DNA from: Mycobacterium europaeum
GTDB taxonomy: Bacteria > Actinomycetota > Actinomycetes > Mycobacteriales > Mycobacteriaceae
DNA: 64,000 bases
Assembly: GCF_002102155.1 (NCBI RefSeq)
Contig: NZ_LQOU01000015.1
Span: forward strand, 124,001-188,000
Direction of reading: 5' to 3'
Under the pieces are notes generated by a model. That model did not search any database. It was not told the origin of the DNA and saw only the letters and a list, made by a program, of their open reading frames with translations. Below are positions 54,143 through 62,099 of the stretch, piece after piece; within the stretch, counting starts at the first letter, position 1, and the number at the start of each line of letters is the position of its first letter. A program made the translations under genes and the position numbers.

Positions 54143-54157
54143 GTAGCATTCCGCTAC
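54143..54157. promoter_or_regulatory. Operator repeat 1 of the ParD/zeta module
   Basis: GTAGC-ATTCC-GCTAC, perfect 5-base arms. It is followed 20 bases later by a second near-identical palindrome, together forming the probable autoregulatory site of the antitoxin. Confidence 0.7.
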
Positions 54158-54162
54158 GAGGC

Positions 54163-54177
54163 GTAGCATTTTGCTAC
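54163..54177. promoter_or_regulatory. Operator repeat 2 of the ParD/zeta module
   Basis: GTAGC-ATTTT-GCTAC differs from repeat 1 only in the spacer. It abuts the ribosome site (AGGAGGT) of the antitoxin gene, so binding would block both transcription and translation start. Starts of the two repeats are two helical turns apart. Confidence 0.7.
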
Positions 54178-54190
54178 AGGAGGTGCGGAT

Positions 54191-54580
54191 ATGACGAACG
54201 TCGCCGACCGCGTCACGCGGGTCGCCGCCGATCTTGTGGACAGCGCCGCTGCTGAGGGTGCTCGCCAGAGCCGGTCGGCCAAGCAGCAACTCGATCACTG
54301 GGCTCGAGTGGGCCGGGCGGTGTCGAGTCATCAGACCGCCTCGCGGCGCCGTATTGAGGCCGCGCTGGCCGGTGATCTGGACACCAACCATCTGTCCGAC
54401 GATGAGGGGCTTGTCTTCAATGCAGAGATCTCGGCCGCTATCGAGGAGTCGCTAGCGACCGCCCATTACGGTGACCTGCTGTCAGCGCGTGGCATCACGA
54501 CAGTGGCGCTCAACGACGACGGCGAAATCGTCGAGTACCGGCCCGACGGCACTACCTCCGTGGTCGACGTCGACGGATGA
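54191..54580 (+). CDS. ParD-like antitoxin of a zeta-toxin module
   Basis: The 129-residue protein begins with a helical DNA-binding-like half resembling the ParD-like antitoxin family (RQSRSAKQQLDHWARVGRAVSSHQTASRRRIEAALAG) and ends in an acidic, beta-rich part. Twin palindromes directly upstream fit an autoregulating antitoxin, and an AGGAGGT ribosome site precedes ATG 54191. The next gene, 22 bases on, is a zeta-type toxin. ParD-like proteins paired with zeta kinases are a recognised combination, but this pairing here is inferred from adjacency. Confidence 0.78.
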   Translation: MTNVADRVTRVAADLVDSAAAEGARQSRSAKQQLDHWARVGRAVSSHQTASRRRIEAALAGDLDTNHLSDDEGLVFNAEISAAIEESLATAHYGDLLSARGITTVALNDDGEIVEYRPDGTTSVVDVDG

Positions 54581-54602
54581 GCCATGACTTCGCGACGCGT
54601 CG

Positions 54603-55181
54603 GTGAAGCGGCTCGACCTCGTCGTCGGCCCGAACGGCGCTGGTAAGTCGACGTTCATCGCGTTCACGCTGGCGCCGTTGTTGCCACGCAGCGTGCTCGT
54701 CAACGCCGACGAGATCGCCAAGCAGCGTTGGCCCGACGATCCGGCTACGCACGCCTACGATGCAGCGCGGATCGCGGCGGATACCCGCGCCAAGCTGATC
54801 GATGCCGGTGTCTCGTTCATCGCAGAGACCGTATTCTCCCATCCGTCGAAGCTGGAGCTGATCCGCTCCGCCCACGATGCGGGCTACGTCGTCGCTCTGC
54901 ACGTGATGCTGATCCCCGAGGGCCTCGCCGTCGAACGCGTACGGCGGCGCGTCCGCCACGGCGGTCACGACGTCCCCGAGGGCAAGATCCGTGAACGGCA
55001 CCGCCGATTGTGGCAATTGGTGGCCGATGCGATCGAGATCGCCGACACCGCAACGATCTACGACAATTCACGCCTCGACGGGCCCCGGATAGTCGCGCAA
55101 CTGACCGCCGGCACGGTCATTGGCGCACCGACGTGGCCGGCGTGGGCCTCCGAGAAGCTATTCCGACGCTGGCCGGGCTAG
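54603..55181 (+). CDS. Zeta toxin family protein (P-loop kinase)
   Basis: The 192-residue protein has Walker A GPNGAGKST (residues 9-17), NADEIAKQRWP in the substrate-binding position, the ETVFSHPSK segment, and RRRVRHGGHDVPEGKIRERHRRLW, the arginine-rich lid of zeta toxins. Such kinases phosphorylate UDP-N-acetylglucosamine or related metabolites when not bound by antitoxin. It lies 22 bases behind the ParD-like gene. GTG 54603 is the likely start. The family size is compact for zeta proteins. Confidence 0.85.
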   Translation: MKRLDLVVGPNGAGKSTFIAFTLAPLLPRSVLVNADEIAKQRWPDDPATHAYDAARIAADTRAKLIDAGVSFIAETVFSHPSKLELIRSAHDAGYVVALHVMLIPEGLAVERVRRRVRHGGHDVPEGKIRERHRRLWQLVADAIEIADTATIYDNSRLDGPRIVAQLTAGTVIGAPTWPAWASEKLFRRWPG

Positions 55182-55186
55182 GTGCG

Positions 55187-55330
55187 CTAGCGGCCCGCTT
55201 CGACGCGATCGTGTCGTGCAAAAAGGCTTGCCTGGACCAAGACGTACTCGTGAAGATCCGACAGTGCGCGTAGCGCGAAGTCGACGTCGTTGACGGCGTT
55301 GTAGAGGTGAATGAGAACCGAGTACGGCCG
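55187..55330 (-). pseudogene. Possible fragment of a class V aminotransferase
   Basis: On the minus strand, YSVLIHLYNAVNDVDFALRALSDL reads like the last strand and helix of PLP-dependent class V enzymes (cysteine-desulfurase type), with nothing else of the protein left upstream. About 30 residues are covered, so the assignment is tentative. It may be debris at the edge of an inserted segment. Confidence 0.35.
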
Positions 55331-55480
55331 GCCCGGGCAGTGACGGTGGGTCCCTCGTCGAGCAGTCGACGCCGAGCTTGGTCGGGTAGTTCGACTGAGA
55401 TGATCGCCGAATATGCAAGCCACGCTAAATACTTGACGACGTCACCACGTAGCTGAAGACCGGAAACGTAAGGTCTTCAC

Positions 55481-55813
55481 ATGAGTAGCCGCCGAGCGTT
55501 CAATGCCGCACACACTCGGAATGTGTCGCTGACGATGTACGTGTTTTTGTGGCCGCGCCCGGGTATGGATGAAGCCCTATCGGCCTACGAGGACACCGTC
55601 CTAGCGCTGGTTCCTGAACACTGCGGGAAGGTTTTGCGCCGGGATCGCACCGACGGCTCGGGTGGTTGGCCGCTGGAGATTCAGCTATTTGAATGGGCGT
55701 CGCAGGAGGCGATTGATGGCTACATGGTCGATCCACGACGTACCGAGCTGGCCGCCGAGCGCGCCGCCGCCATCGCCCGCACCGAGATCGTGCCGGTCCA
55801 ATCCAGCCAATAG
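55481..55813 (+). CDS. Small dimeric-barrel-like protein (DUF1330-like)
   Basis: The 110-residue protein reads as an alpha/beta ferredoxin-like barrel: MYVFLWPRPGMDEALSAYEDTVL (strand-helix), EHCGKVLRRD (strand), PLEIQLFEWASQEAIDGYM (strand-helix) and a long alanine-rich helix before a C-terminal strand. It resembles the DUF1330 or EthD-type stress-response folds. No catalytic residues are evident. ATG 55481 could be replaced by the methionine at residue 19, where the domain proper begins. It converges with the PhzF gene. Confidence 0.65.
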   Translation: MSSRRAFNAAHTRNVSLTMYVFLWPRPGMDEALSAYEDTVLALVPEHCGKVLRRDRTDGSGGWPLEIQLFEWASQEAIDGYMVDPRRTELAAERAAAIARTEIVPVQSSQ

Positions 55814-55891
55814 AGCAGCCGCCCGCCGCCGGCTCGTCGATGAAGTCAGCGAAGTGATCGGATCCGAGAAGCCGTAGCCTCGCGGCTGCGT

Positions 55892-56674
55892 TCAAATCGT
55901 CAATTCGCCGCGCGTGATGGTTACCGCTTTCCCGGTCAGGTCGACGCGATCGCCTTTTAGGTGCACGTCGATATAACCGCCGCGCGCTGATGCCTGGTGG
56001 CCAGTCAGAGCGGTCTTGTTCAGCTTGGCTGACCAGTAGGCCCCAAGTGTGCAGTGAGCTGAGGCCGTCGCAGGGTCCTCGTCGATTCCCGCGGCCGGGG
56101 CGAAAAAGCGGGAGACGAAGTCGATGTCAGCCTCTCCAGGTGCGGTGACGATAAGGCCGCGCGCCTCCAGCATGGCCAGTGATGCTAGATCAGGTTTGAT
56201 GCAGCGAACAGCATCGGCTGAGTCGAGTTCGGCGAGCAGGTCAAGTCGTCCCCGCGCCGCCGCCTGAGGCCTAACACCCAGCGCGTCAACGAGTTCCGGC
56301 CCAACTGGAACGGACCTGGGATCGTCACTTGGAAGATTCAACGTGATGCGGTGATCGGGTCGCAGACGTGCTTCCAGCGGGCCCGCGGAGGTCGTGAATC
56401 CCAGCGTTTCGGTCCGCTCTCCCAGTTCCCACAAGATATGGGCGGCCGCCAGGGTGCCGCTGCCGCATAGCGTGAGCTCGGTACGCGGGCTAAACCATCG
56501 CAAGCCTAGGTGAGGCTGCGCCTGGCGGACGAACGCGGTCGCGGGCAAATTCACTTCCGCGGCCAGCTGTTGCAGCCACTCCGTCGCGGGCCAGTGTGAG
56601 TTCAACAGGACCACTGCGTTCGGGTTGCCGGCGAAGGGTCGGTCGGCGAAACAATCGACCTGAAAGAAGCGCAC
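55892..56674 (-). CDS. PhzF family isomerase
   Basis: The 260-residue protein has the diaminopimelate-epimerase-like fold of PhzF: DCFADRPFAGNPNAVVLL at the N-terminus (conserved Asp/Phe/Gly-Asn-Pro), LTLCGSGTLAAAHILWE with the GSGT phosphate-like loop, and FVSRFFAPAAGIDEDPATASAHCTLG with the catalytic acidic group in the second half. PhzF-like enzymes are isomerases of unsaturated acids, but most are not in phenazine pathways. GTG 56674 is the start. It stands alone; substrate unknown. Confidence 0.9.
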   Translation of the reverse strand: MRFFQVDCFADRPFAGNPNAVVLLNSHWPATEWLQQLAAEVNLPATAFVRQAQPHLGLRWFSPRTELTLCGSGTLAAAHILWELGERTETLGFTTSAGPLEARLRPDHRITLNLPSDDPRSVPVGPELVDALGVRPQAAARGRLDLLAELDSADAVRCIKPDLASLAMLEARGLIVTAPGEADIDFVSRFFAPAAGIDEDPATASAHCTLGAYWSAKLNKTALTGHQASARGGYIDVHLKGDRVDLTGKAVTITRGELTI

Positions 56675-56774
56675 GTGTCAATTTTGCCCCGCGAGCCATC
56701 GCGGCGTGTGAGTAGGTGCGCATCCTGCACGCGATCGCCGCCTTGGCGTCCTTTCCCTGGCGACGTCGCGTCGG

Positions 56775-56812
56775 AACAATATGCGCGAATCGACTATGGA
56801 GGATTGCCAGTC
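56775..56812 (+). repeat. Interspersed short repeat, copy C
   Basis: AATATGCGCGAATCGACTATGGAGGATTGCCAGTC matches copies B and D except mostly at third codon positions. In the shared frame it reads YARIDYGGLPV. It lies between the phzF start and the 3' end of a TetR gene. Confidence 0.7.
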
Positions 56813-56868
56813 ATGCGCCCCGTATTGAGGCGCCCTGCCCTCGGTCAATACGCCGGGAGCTGCGCGCA

Positions 56869-57468
56869 TCATCGAACTGTATCGATACGGGTCGCGAGGA
56901 GCACGGTCCATTCGCTGAGATACCGATCGTCGGGAATGCGTACTGAGGATTGGTGGAAAATACCTGTGGCGAAGCGTATTCCGAGAATGCCGTTGACGCC
57001 GAGCGCGGCGAGGACGGCGCGATCATCCGGCGCCAGCGTTGGCGCCCACGCACCGATCCAGTCGGCCAGTTCGGCGTTCAATCCATCGATGAGTGCGGCG
57101 TAAGCGGTGTCCAGGCGAGCCGATCGCCCCGCCGGTGTGCGGGCGGCGATCTGGAGCAGTTGGATCTCTTCGTCGATGACGCTGAGCAGATAGCGCCCCA
57201 ATACGGTCAGTTCGACGTGTAAGTCGCCCAGTCCGGCGAACAGTGTACGGATGTCGCGCATCGCATGTCGGCGATCGAGCTGGCGATCGATCCCGGCGTC
57301 GAGCAATGCGTCCTTCGACTTGAAGTGGCGATAAAGTGCGCCTGAGCCCGCGGCCAAGCCTGCGGCGGCTTCGATCTGGGAGACGCTGGTCGCTTCAAAT
57401 CCCTTGGCGCTGAACAGTCGCATCGCTTCGGTGACCAGTCGTTCCCGGGTCGACACCGGTGCAGTCAT
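56869..57468 (-). CDS. TetR family regulator of the ABC1 kinase-P450 operon
   Basis: The 199-residue protein has a TetR DNA-binding domain (about residues 8-57, LAAGSGALYRHFKSKDALL) and a TetR C-terminal domain. ATG 57468 is preferred because GGAGAGG lies just upstream; the longer frame starts seven residues earlier. It is divergent from the ABC1 kinase gene, and overlapping CTTAC/GTAAG palindromes lie in the 72-base gap. It probably regulates itself and the kinase/P450 operon. Confidence 0.87.
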   Translation of the reverse strand: MTAPVSTRERLVTEAMRLFSAKGFEATSVSQIEAAAGLAAGSGALYRHFKSKDALLDAGIDRQLDRRHAMRDIRTLFAGLGDLHVELTVLGRYLLSVIDEEIQLLQIAARTPAGRSARLDTAYAALIDGLNAELADWIGAWAPTLAPDDRAVLAALGVNGILGIRFATGIFHQSSVRIPDDRYLSEWTVLLATRIDTVR

Positions 57469-57488
57469 TGACCTCTCCAAAGTGATCA

Positions 57489-57510
57489 CTTACATTTGGT
57501 AAGAGCTTAC
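57489..57510. promoter_or_regulatory. Overlapping palindromic operators between TetR and kinase genes
   Basis: CTTAC-ATTTG-GTAAG (57489-57503) and GTAAG-AG-CTTAC (57499-57510) share one arm and fill the divergent promoter region. Such overlapping dyads are typical TetR operators binding two dimers. Confidence 0.7.
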
Positions 57511-57540
57511 TACAGATCGTGAGCATTGCGAGAGGACCCA

Positions 57541-58956
57541 ATGGCACAGCGCGACAGATCGGTGCCGCACGGGCGCCTCCGGCGCACCATGCTGCTGGCG
57601 GGGTTCGCTGCCCGCGCTGCAGGAGGCCGGCTCGCAGCCGGATTACGGGAGAGCACCGGTGATAGCGGCGCTGTCGAGCGGTTTCACGAGCGCACCGCCG
57701 AGCGCTACACGGAACTGCTGGGCCATTCCAAAGGCGTATTGATGAAGGCCGGCCAAATCCTGTCGATGGTCGACGCCCGCGCAGTAGGCACCGGCGGATA
57801 CTGGCCCTATCAAAAAGCCCTGGCCCGGCTACAAACTGACGCACCACCAATGCACCCCACACTGGTCCATGCAGTACTTGAAAAGGAACTCGGTTCTGCT
57901 GTACGACATTTCGCCGAATTCTCCGATGAGCCGATGGCCGCGGCATCGGTTTGCCAAGTGCATCGGGCAGTGCTGACGGACCGCCGCGAGGTGGTCGTCA
58001 AGATCCAGTATCCCGGTGTCGCTCAGGCGATCCGCGACGATCTCGCCAACACCGAGCTCCTGGCAACGTTCATGCGATTTGTCACGGCGGCATCAGGGAT
58101 CAAGGTTGACATTCGGACGCTCGCGAGCGAGGCCGCCGCGCGTATTGGCGAGGAGGTCGACTATCGCCACGAGGCGGCCACCATCACCCGGTTCAGCGAG
58201 CTCTACCGCTGCCATCCGTTTATCCGCATCCCCCAGGTCGTAGGTGAAGCTTCCAGCGACCGCGTGCTGACAATGACCTATCTGGATGGCATGGACTATC
58301 CGGCCGCACAGCAGACCGACCAGGAGCTCAAGAATACTTGGGCGGAGGTGATCACGCGTTTCATCAATGGCAACTACCGGCACGACAATTTGGTGCACGC
58401 TGATCCCCATCCGGGCAACTACCGGTTCAACTCTGATGGCAGCGTCGGCTTCCTAGATTTCGGCTGCGTCCAGCATTTCCCCGAGAAGCAGCGGCGGCTC
58501 TGGGTAGCAGCCATACGCGCCTCGATGGAGGAACGAAAGGATGACTTTCGTGACCTGCTGGTTCAGCTAGGGATGGTTGGCGCCGACTCGTCCCTGACCG
58601 CCGAGGACCTGCAGCAATGGATCATCGACACAGCAGCCGTGGACTATACCGCGGCCGAACCAGCGACCTTCACACCCGACGCCACGGCACGCACGATCAG
58701 TGGGATGTTCGACATTCGTGACTCCAATCATGTGGTGGCCCGCATGTCCCCTCCGCCATGGTTGGTTTTCACCAGTCGCATCCAACTCGCCTGGGCCAGT
58801 GTGACTGCCGGCTTGCAGGCCACACTGCCGATTCGAGCCATCATGGACGACCTCGACGGTGTCGCCAAACCGATCACCGAGCTGGGAAAACTGCACCACG
58901 CCTGGGTGCGCGAGCGCGGCCTGCCCGGGGCCTTGGACCATCATGACCACCCCTGA
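57541..58956 (+). CDS. ABC1/UbiB family atypical kinase
   Basis: The 471-residue protein has the ABC1 signature: KGVLMKAGQILSMVD near residues 64-80 (the KxGQ motif that sits over the nucleotide pocket), the catalytic Lys154 (VVKIQYPG), HADPHPGNYR and DFGCVQ, corresponding to the catalytic loop and metal-binding DFG. UbiB-like kinases support quinone/lipid synthesis or mobilisation by an ATPase-like mechanism. ATG 57541 is used, just after GAGAGGA. Its end overlaps the cytochrome P450 start by 14 bases, which is unusual and implies a combined function. Confidence 0.9.
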   Translation: MAQRDRSVPHGRLRRTMLLAGFAARAAGGRLAAGLRESTGDSGAVERFHERTAERYTELLGHSKGVLMKAGQILSMVDARAVGTGGYWPYQKALARLQTDAPPMHPTLVHAVLEKELGSAVRHFAEFSDEPMAAASVCQVHRAVLTDRREVVVKIQYPGVAQAIRDDLANTELLATFMRFVTAASGIKVDIRTLASEAAARIGEEVDYRHEAATITRFSELYRCHPFIRIPQVVGEASSDRVLTMTYLDGMDYPAAQQTDQELKNTWAEVITRFINGNYRHDNLVHADPHPGNYRFNSDGSVGFLDFGCVQHFPEKQRRLWVAAIRASMEERKDDFRDLLVQLGMVGADSSLTAEDLQQWIIDTAAVDYTAAEPATFTPDATARTISGMFDIRDSNHVVARMSPPPWLVFTSRIQLAWASVTAGLQATLPIRAIMDDLDGVAKPITELGKLHHAWVRERGLPGALDHHDHP

Positions 58957-60142
58957 CGTCCAAGCCGCGGTGCGCCTGCCCTGGGATGCCGCGGACCCCT
59001 ACCCGTTCTATGAGGCGTGCCGCCGCGAGGGCGACGTGGTTTGGAACGACACCGCGGCAGCCTGGCTGATCCTGGGCTACCACTCGGCTCGCCAGATTCT
59101 GGCCGGGCCAGGCTGGACCAGCAACCCGCTTGCCAACCCCAACACCCAACCCGCCCTACAGGCAACAGATCCAGACATCCTGCGCCGCAACATGCTGTTT
59201 ACTGACGGCATCGACCACCGACGACTGCGCGGCTCGGTCCGAGACTTCTTTACCCGCAATTTCATCGCCGGCCTGCGCGACGGCATCGCCACGATGGCCG
59301 CAGACGCGATTGATTCCATTCCCGCCGGCGTCGAGTTCGACTTCATGACTGACATCGCATTACCCCTACCCATTGCGGTCGCCGCAGCCTGGATGGGACT
59401 CGACGTCGACGCTGCCCGACTCCTCCGCGAGGAGTCCCCTGCAATCACCCGAATGCTTACCGACTCGCAGCACACCATCGCCATCGGGAACGGCGCAGAC
59501 GCCCTAGCCACGCTGCTCATCGAATTTCTTCCGCTGGCCGCCGACCGCCGCCACTGTCCTGGCGATGACCTGCTCAGCGTCATCGCGACCGACCCCGATC
59601 TCGAACTCGACGACGTCGTCACCACCGCGATCATCATTGCCATCGCCGGTCATGAAACCACCGCCAATTTGCTCGGCGCAGCGGCGATCCGCCTCCTCAC
59701 CCCGGTGCCACACGGCAGCCGGCCCATCGAGAATATCGAGGCCGTCGACGACCAGTTGATCACCGAGCTGATGCGCTTAGATGGCCCTGTGCAGGCCGTG
59801 GCGCGCACCGCCACGCGTGACCACCTCATCGGCGATATCGCCATCCACCCAGGCGATTCCGTGCTTGTCGTCTTGGCCGCGGCCAACCGAGACCCCACCG
59901 TCTTCGACCAACCCGACCAACTCCGTACAGACCGACCCAGTCCCCCACCGCTCACCTTCGGCCACGGGGCTCACTACTGCCTGGGAGCACCATTAGCCCG
60001 CCTCCAAACGGCCATAGCCCTCCAACAACTCCTGGCACGCTATCCCGCACTTTGCGGGGACCCCACGTGGCGAGAAAGCCCAGCCATCCGCGGACCCCAG
60101 ACACTCCCGTGCACCTTCCGTGCCCGGATTGCGGGTTGTTGA
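58943..60142 (+). CDS. Cytochrome P450
   Basis: The 399-residue P450 has all the marks of a soluble bacterial heme monooxygenase: the I-helix oxygen motif AGHETT, the ExxR pair in ITELMRLDG, and the heme-binding FGHGAHYCLGAPLAR with ligand Cys346. ATG 58943 lies within the 3' end of the ABC1 kinase gene. There is no adjacent ferredoxin gene, so electron partners come from elsewhere. It would hydroxylate a lipid, terpenoid or steroid-like substrate; its pairing with an ABC1 kinase and TetR is not one I recognise. Confidence 0.93.
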   Translation: MTTPDVQAAVRLPWDAADPYPFYEACRREGDVVWNDTAAAWLILGYHSARQILAGPGWTSNPLANPNTQPALQATDPDILRRNMLFTDGIDHRRLRGSVRDFFTRNFIAGLRDGIATMAADAIDSIPAGVEFDFMTDIALPLPIAVAAAWMGLDVDAARLLREESPAITRMLTDSQHTIAIGNGADALATLLIEFLPLAADRRHCPGDDLLSVIATDPDLELDDVVTTAIIIAIAGHETTANLLGAAAIRLLTPVPHGSRPIENIEAVDDQLITELMRLDGPVQAVARTATRDHLIGDIAIHPGDSVLVVLAAANRDPTVFDQPDQLRTDRPSPPPLTFGHGAHYCLGAPLARLQTAIALQQLLARYPALCGDPTWRESPAIRGPQTLPCTFRARIAGC

Positions 60143-60404
60143 GCCGATCTCCGCGTCCAAAGGCAAAGAGGGATATGCACGAATCGAATATGGAGGATTA
60201 CCGGGAAGGTACCTCGTTTTCATCTGGTAAATCAGTGCTGGCCCTCGTCTGCCCACCCCCGGGCTGGTGCGCGGATTCGGCCAGGATTGCCGCGTGATGG
60301 AGACGTGATCGACGGCGCCAGGTAACGCTAACGGTCTGTGCGGACGTGGCTGGGAAAGCGCCGAATACCCGCACTGAGACCGCAGCGTCATCATACTGTC
60401 AACT
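60143..60404. other. Intergenic region with repeat copy D
   Basis: About 262 bases between P450 and the MarR gene. It contains the interspersed repeat at its start and no supported gene. The MarR promoter must lie in its right half. Confidence 0.4.
60171..60205 (+). repeat. Interspersed short repeat, copy D
   Basis: GGATATGCACGAATCGAATATGGAGGATTACCGGG closely matches copies B and C. In the shared frame it reads YARIEYGGLP. It begins 28 bases after the P450 stop. Confidence 0.7.
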
Positions 60405-60914
60405 GTGACGCCAGGACGAGTTCGGGACGTATCACCAAAGCGAGGGTGGCTGACTCCACGACAGCAGCGCGCCTGGGTGGCCTACATGCGCGTGCAGCTC
60501 AGGATGAACTACGAGATGAACCGCCAGCTGCAGGCCGACTCTGGGTTGTCGTTGTCCGACTATGACGTGCTGGTCGCGCTCAGCGCCGACCGCGACGCGG
60601 CCATGCGCGTCAGCGATCTCGCAGCGCAGATCGGGTGGGAACGCAGTAGGTTGTCACACCAATTGCGGCGCATGGAGGGACGCGGCCTTACCAGACGGCG
60701 CCCCAGCGCCGAGGACGGACGCACCACGCTCGTATTAATCACTCCAAGTGGACGGCGGGCCCTTGCCGAGGCCGCTCCCGGCCATGTCGACCTCGTACGC
60801 AGCCTGTTTTTTGATCCCCTTCCTGAGAATCTGATCGCACCACTGACCGCCGCACTGGAGCACATTCACGTCAACCTCGATCACAACAGCTCGCTGCCAC
60901 CCGCAACGAGGTAG
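60405..60914 (+). CDS. MarR family regulator
   Basis: The 169-residue winged-helix regulator has the MarR pattern: an N-terminal dimer helix, SLSDYDVLVALSADRDAAMRVSDLAAQIGWERSRLSHQLRRMEGRGL as helix-turn-helix, and the wing TRRRPSAEDGRTTLVLITPSGRRAL. GTG 60405 begins the frame. Palindromes with AGGTGA/TCACCT arms lie immediately downstream (60921-60944) and again before the SDR gene, so it probably binds these and regulates the SDR. The ligand is unknown. Confidence 0.88.
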   Translation: MTPGRVRDVSPKRGWLTPRQQRAWVAYMRVQLRMNYEMNRQLQADSGLSLSDYDVLVALSADRDAAMRVSDLAAQIGWERSRLSHQLRRMEGRGLTRRRPSAEDGRTTLVLITPSGRRALAEAAPGHVDLVRSLFFDPLPENLIAPLTAALEHIHVNLDHNSSLPPATR

Positions 60915-60920
60915 CATTCG

Positions 60921-60944
60921 TTTTAGGTGATATCTCACCTAAAA
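60921..60944. promoter_or_regulatory. Large palindrome, MarR operator candidate 1
   Basis: TTTTAGGTGA and TCACCTAAAA form 10-base perfect arms around TATC. It lies just after the MarR stop and before the decayed NTF2-like gene. A shorter version occurs at 61292-61309. Confidence 0.7.
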
Positions 60945-60957
60945 ATGGGAGTATCAC

Positions 60958-61295
60958 GTGAGCGATGTCATTGCCCGTCTGATGGAAGCCAAACCTGCTG
61001 GACGTGTTCAACGAGCGTGACCCTCAGCGGCGCTCGGAGGCGATCGCGAGAACCTATGCGGCCAATGTGCAGTGGACCGACGACGAGGGCGTGATCAGCG
61101 GCCACGACGCACTTAACAGCAAGGCTTCTGAATTGCAAAAAACCCTGCACGGCCTGCGGTTCATTAAGGCCGGCGGGGTCCGCAAAACCCGTGGACCGGG
61201 TTTTCTGGCAGGCTGTGGCATCGGGCTTCGACGTGGCCGAGATATCCGACGAACTGATCCTTCGATTCTGGACGTTGTTGGACCCGACGGAATAG
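60958..61295 (+). pseudogene. Frameshifted SnoaL/NTF2-like protein
   Basis: Three consecutive frames together give one NTF2-like protein: a start GTG 60958 with DVIARLMEAK, then from about 60995 LLDVFNERDPQRRSEAIARTYAANVQW with HDALNSKASELQKTL, then from about 61203 FWQAVASGFDVAEISDELILRFWTLLD ending at TAG 61293. Two shifts, near 60994 and 61200, break the gene, so no full-length product forms. It probably belonged to the MarR-controlled unit with the downstream SDR. Confidence 0.75.
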
Positions 61296-61309
61296 GTGAT
61301 ACGTCATCT
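61292..61309. promoter_or_regulatory. MarR operator candidate 2, before SDR
   Basis: TAGGTGATACGTCATCTG keeps AGGTGA and TCA-CT arms of the large palindrome at 60921-60944 with changes in one arm. It is about 50 bases upstream of the SDR start. Confidence 0.55.
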
Positions 61310-61358
61310 GAGTTGCAGCCGAACAAGCGCATGGATCACTTAGGAATGGAGCCCGATC

Positions 61359-62099
61359 ATGGGACAGCTCGACGGCAAAACTGCACTGGTCACCGGTGGG
61401 ACATCGGGTATCGGTCTGGCTACCGCCAGGCGCTTCGCCGACGAAGGCGCCTACGTCTTTATCACCGGCCGCGACCGCGGACGTCTCGACGAGGCGGCCG
61501 CCTCGACCGGCGCCCACGCCGTGCAGAGCGATGTCAGTAAGCTAGACGAACTCGACGCACTGGCCGCTGAGATCTCTGCGCACGGCACGGGACTTGACGT
61601 GGTATTTGCCAATGCGGGTGGCGGCAACTTCGCCGCCCTCGTCGACGTGACCCCGGATCACTATCGCGACAACTTCGACCGCAACGTTGCCGGCACCGTA
61701 TTCACCGTGCAGAAGACCTTGCCGTTGCTCAACGATGGCGCATCGATCATTCTCGCCGGGTCCACTGCGGCCTCGAAGGGCGAAGCCGCCTTCGGTCTCT
61801 ACGCCGCGTCCAAAGCGGCCATCCGGTCCCTCGGCCGCACCTGGGCTGCGGAACTGGCCGACCGCAAGATCCGGGTCAACACCATCGTCCCCGGCCCGAT
61901 CGAAACCCCCGGACTGACCGGCCTGGCACCCGCTGACCAGAAACAAGCTCTGCTCGACGGGATGGCGGCTCAGGTGCCGATGAAGCGGCTGGGACGTCCC
62001 GAGGAGATCGCGTCGGCGGTGTTGTTCTTGGCTTCGGACCAGAGCAGCTTTGTCACCGGTGCGGAACTCGCTGTGGACGGCGGACAGATCCAGCTCTGA
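61359..62099 (+). CDS. Short-chain dehydrogenase/reductase
   Basis: The 246-residue SDR has the cofactor motif [13 protein letters not shown] (an NNAG variant), the catalytic serine in [15 protein letters not shown] and the C-terminal [10 protein letters not shown]. It is a classical NAD(P)-dependent oxidoreductase. ATG 61359 follows AATGGAG. Preceded by an AGGTGA operator, it is likely induced by the MarR's ligand. The N-terminal and serine-motif pattern is close to SDRs used in antibiotic or xenobiotic stress responses, but no substrate can be named. Confidence 0.9.
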   Translation: MGQLDGKTALVTGGTSGIGLATARRFADEGAYVFITGRDRGRLDEAAASTGAHAVQSDVSKLDELDALAAEISAHGTGLDVVFANAGGGNFAALVDVTPDHYRDNFDRNVAGTVFTVQKTLPLLNDGASIILAGSTAASKGEAAFGLYAASKAAIRSLGRTWAAELADRKIRVNTIVPGPIETPGLTGLAPADQKQALLDGMAAQVPMKRLGRPEEIASAVLFLASDQSSFVTGAELAVDGGQIQL

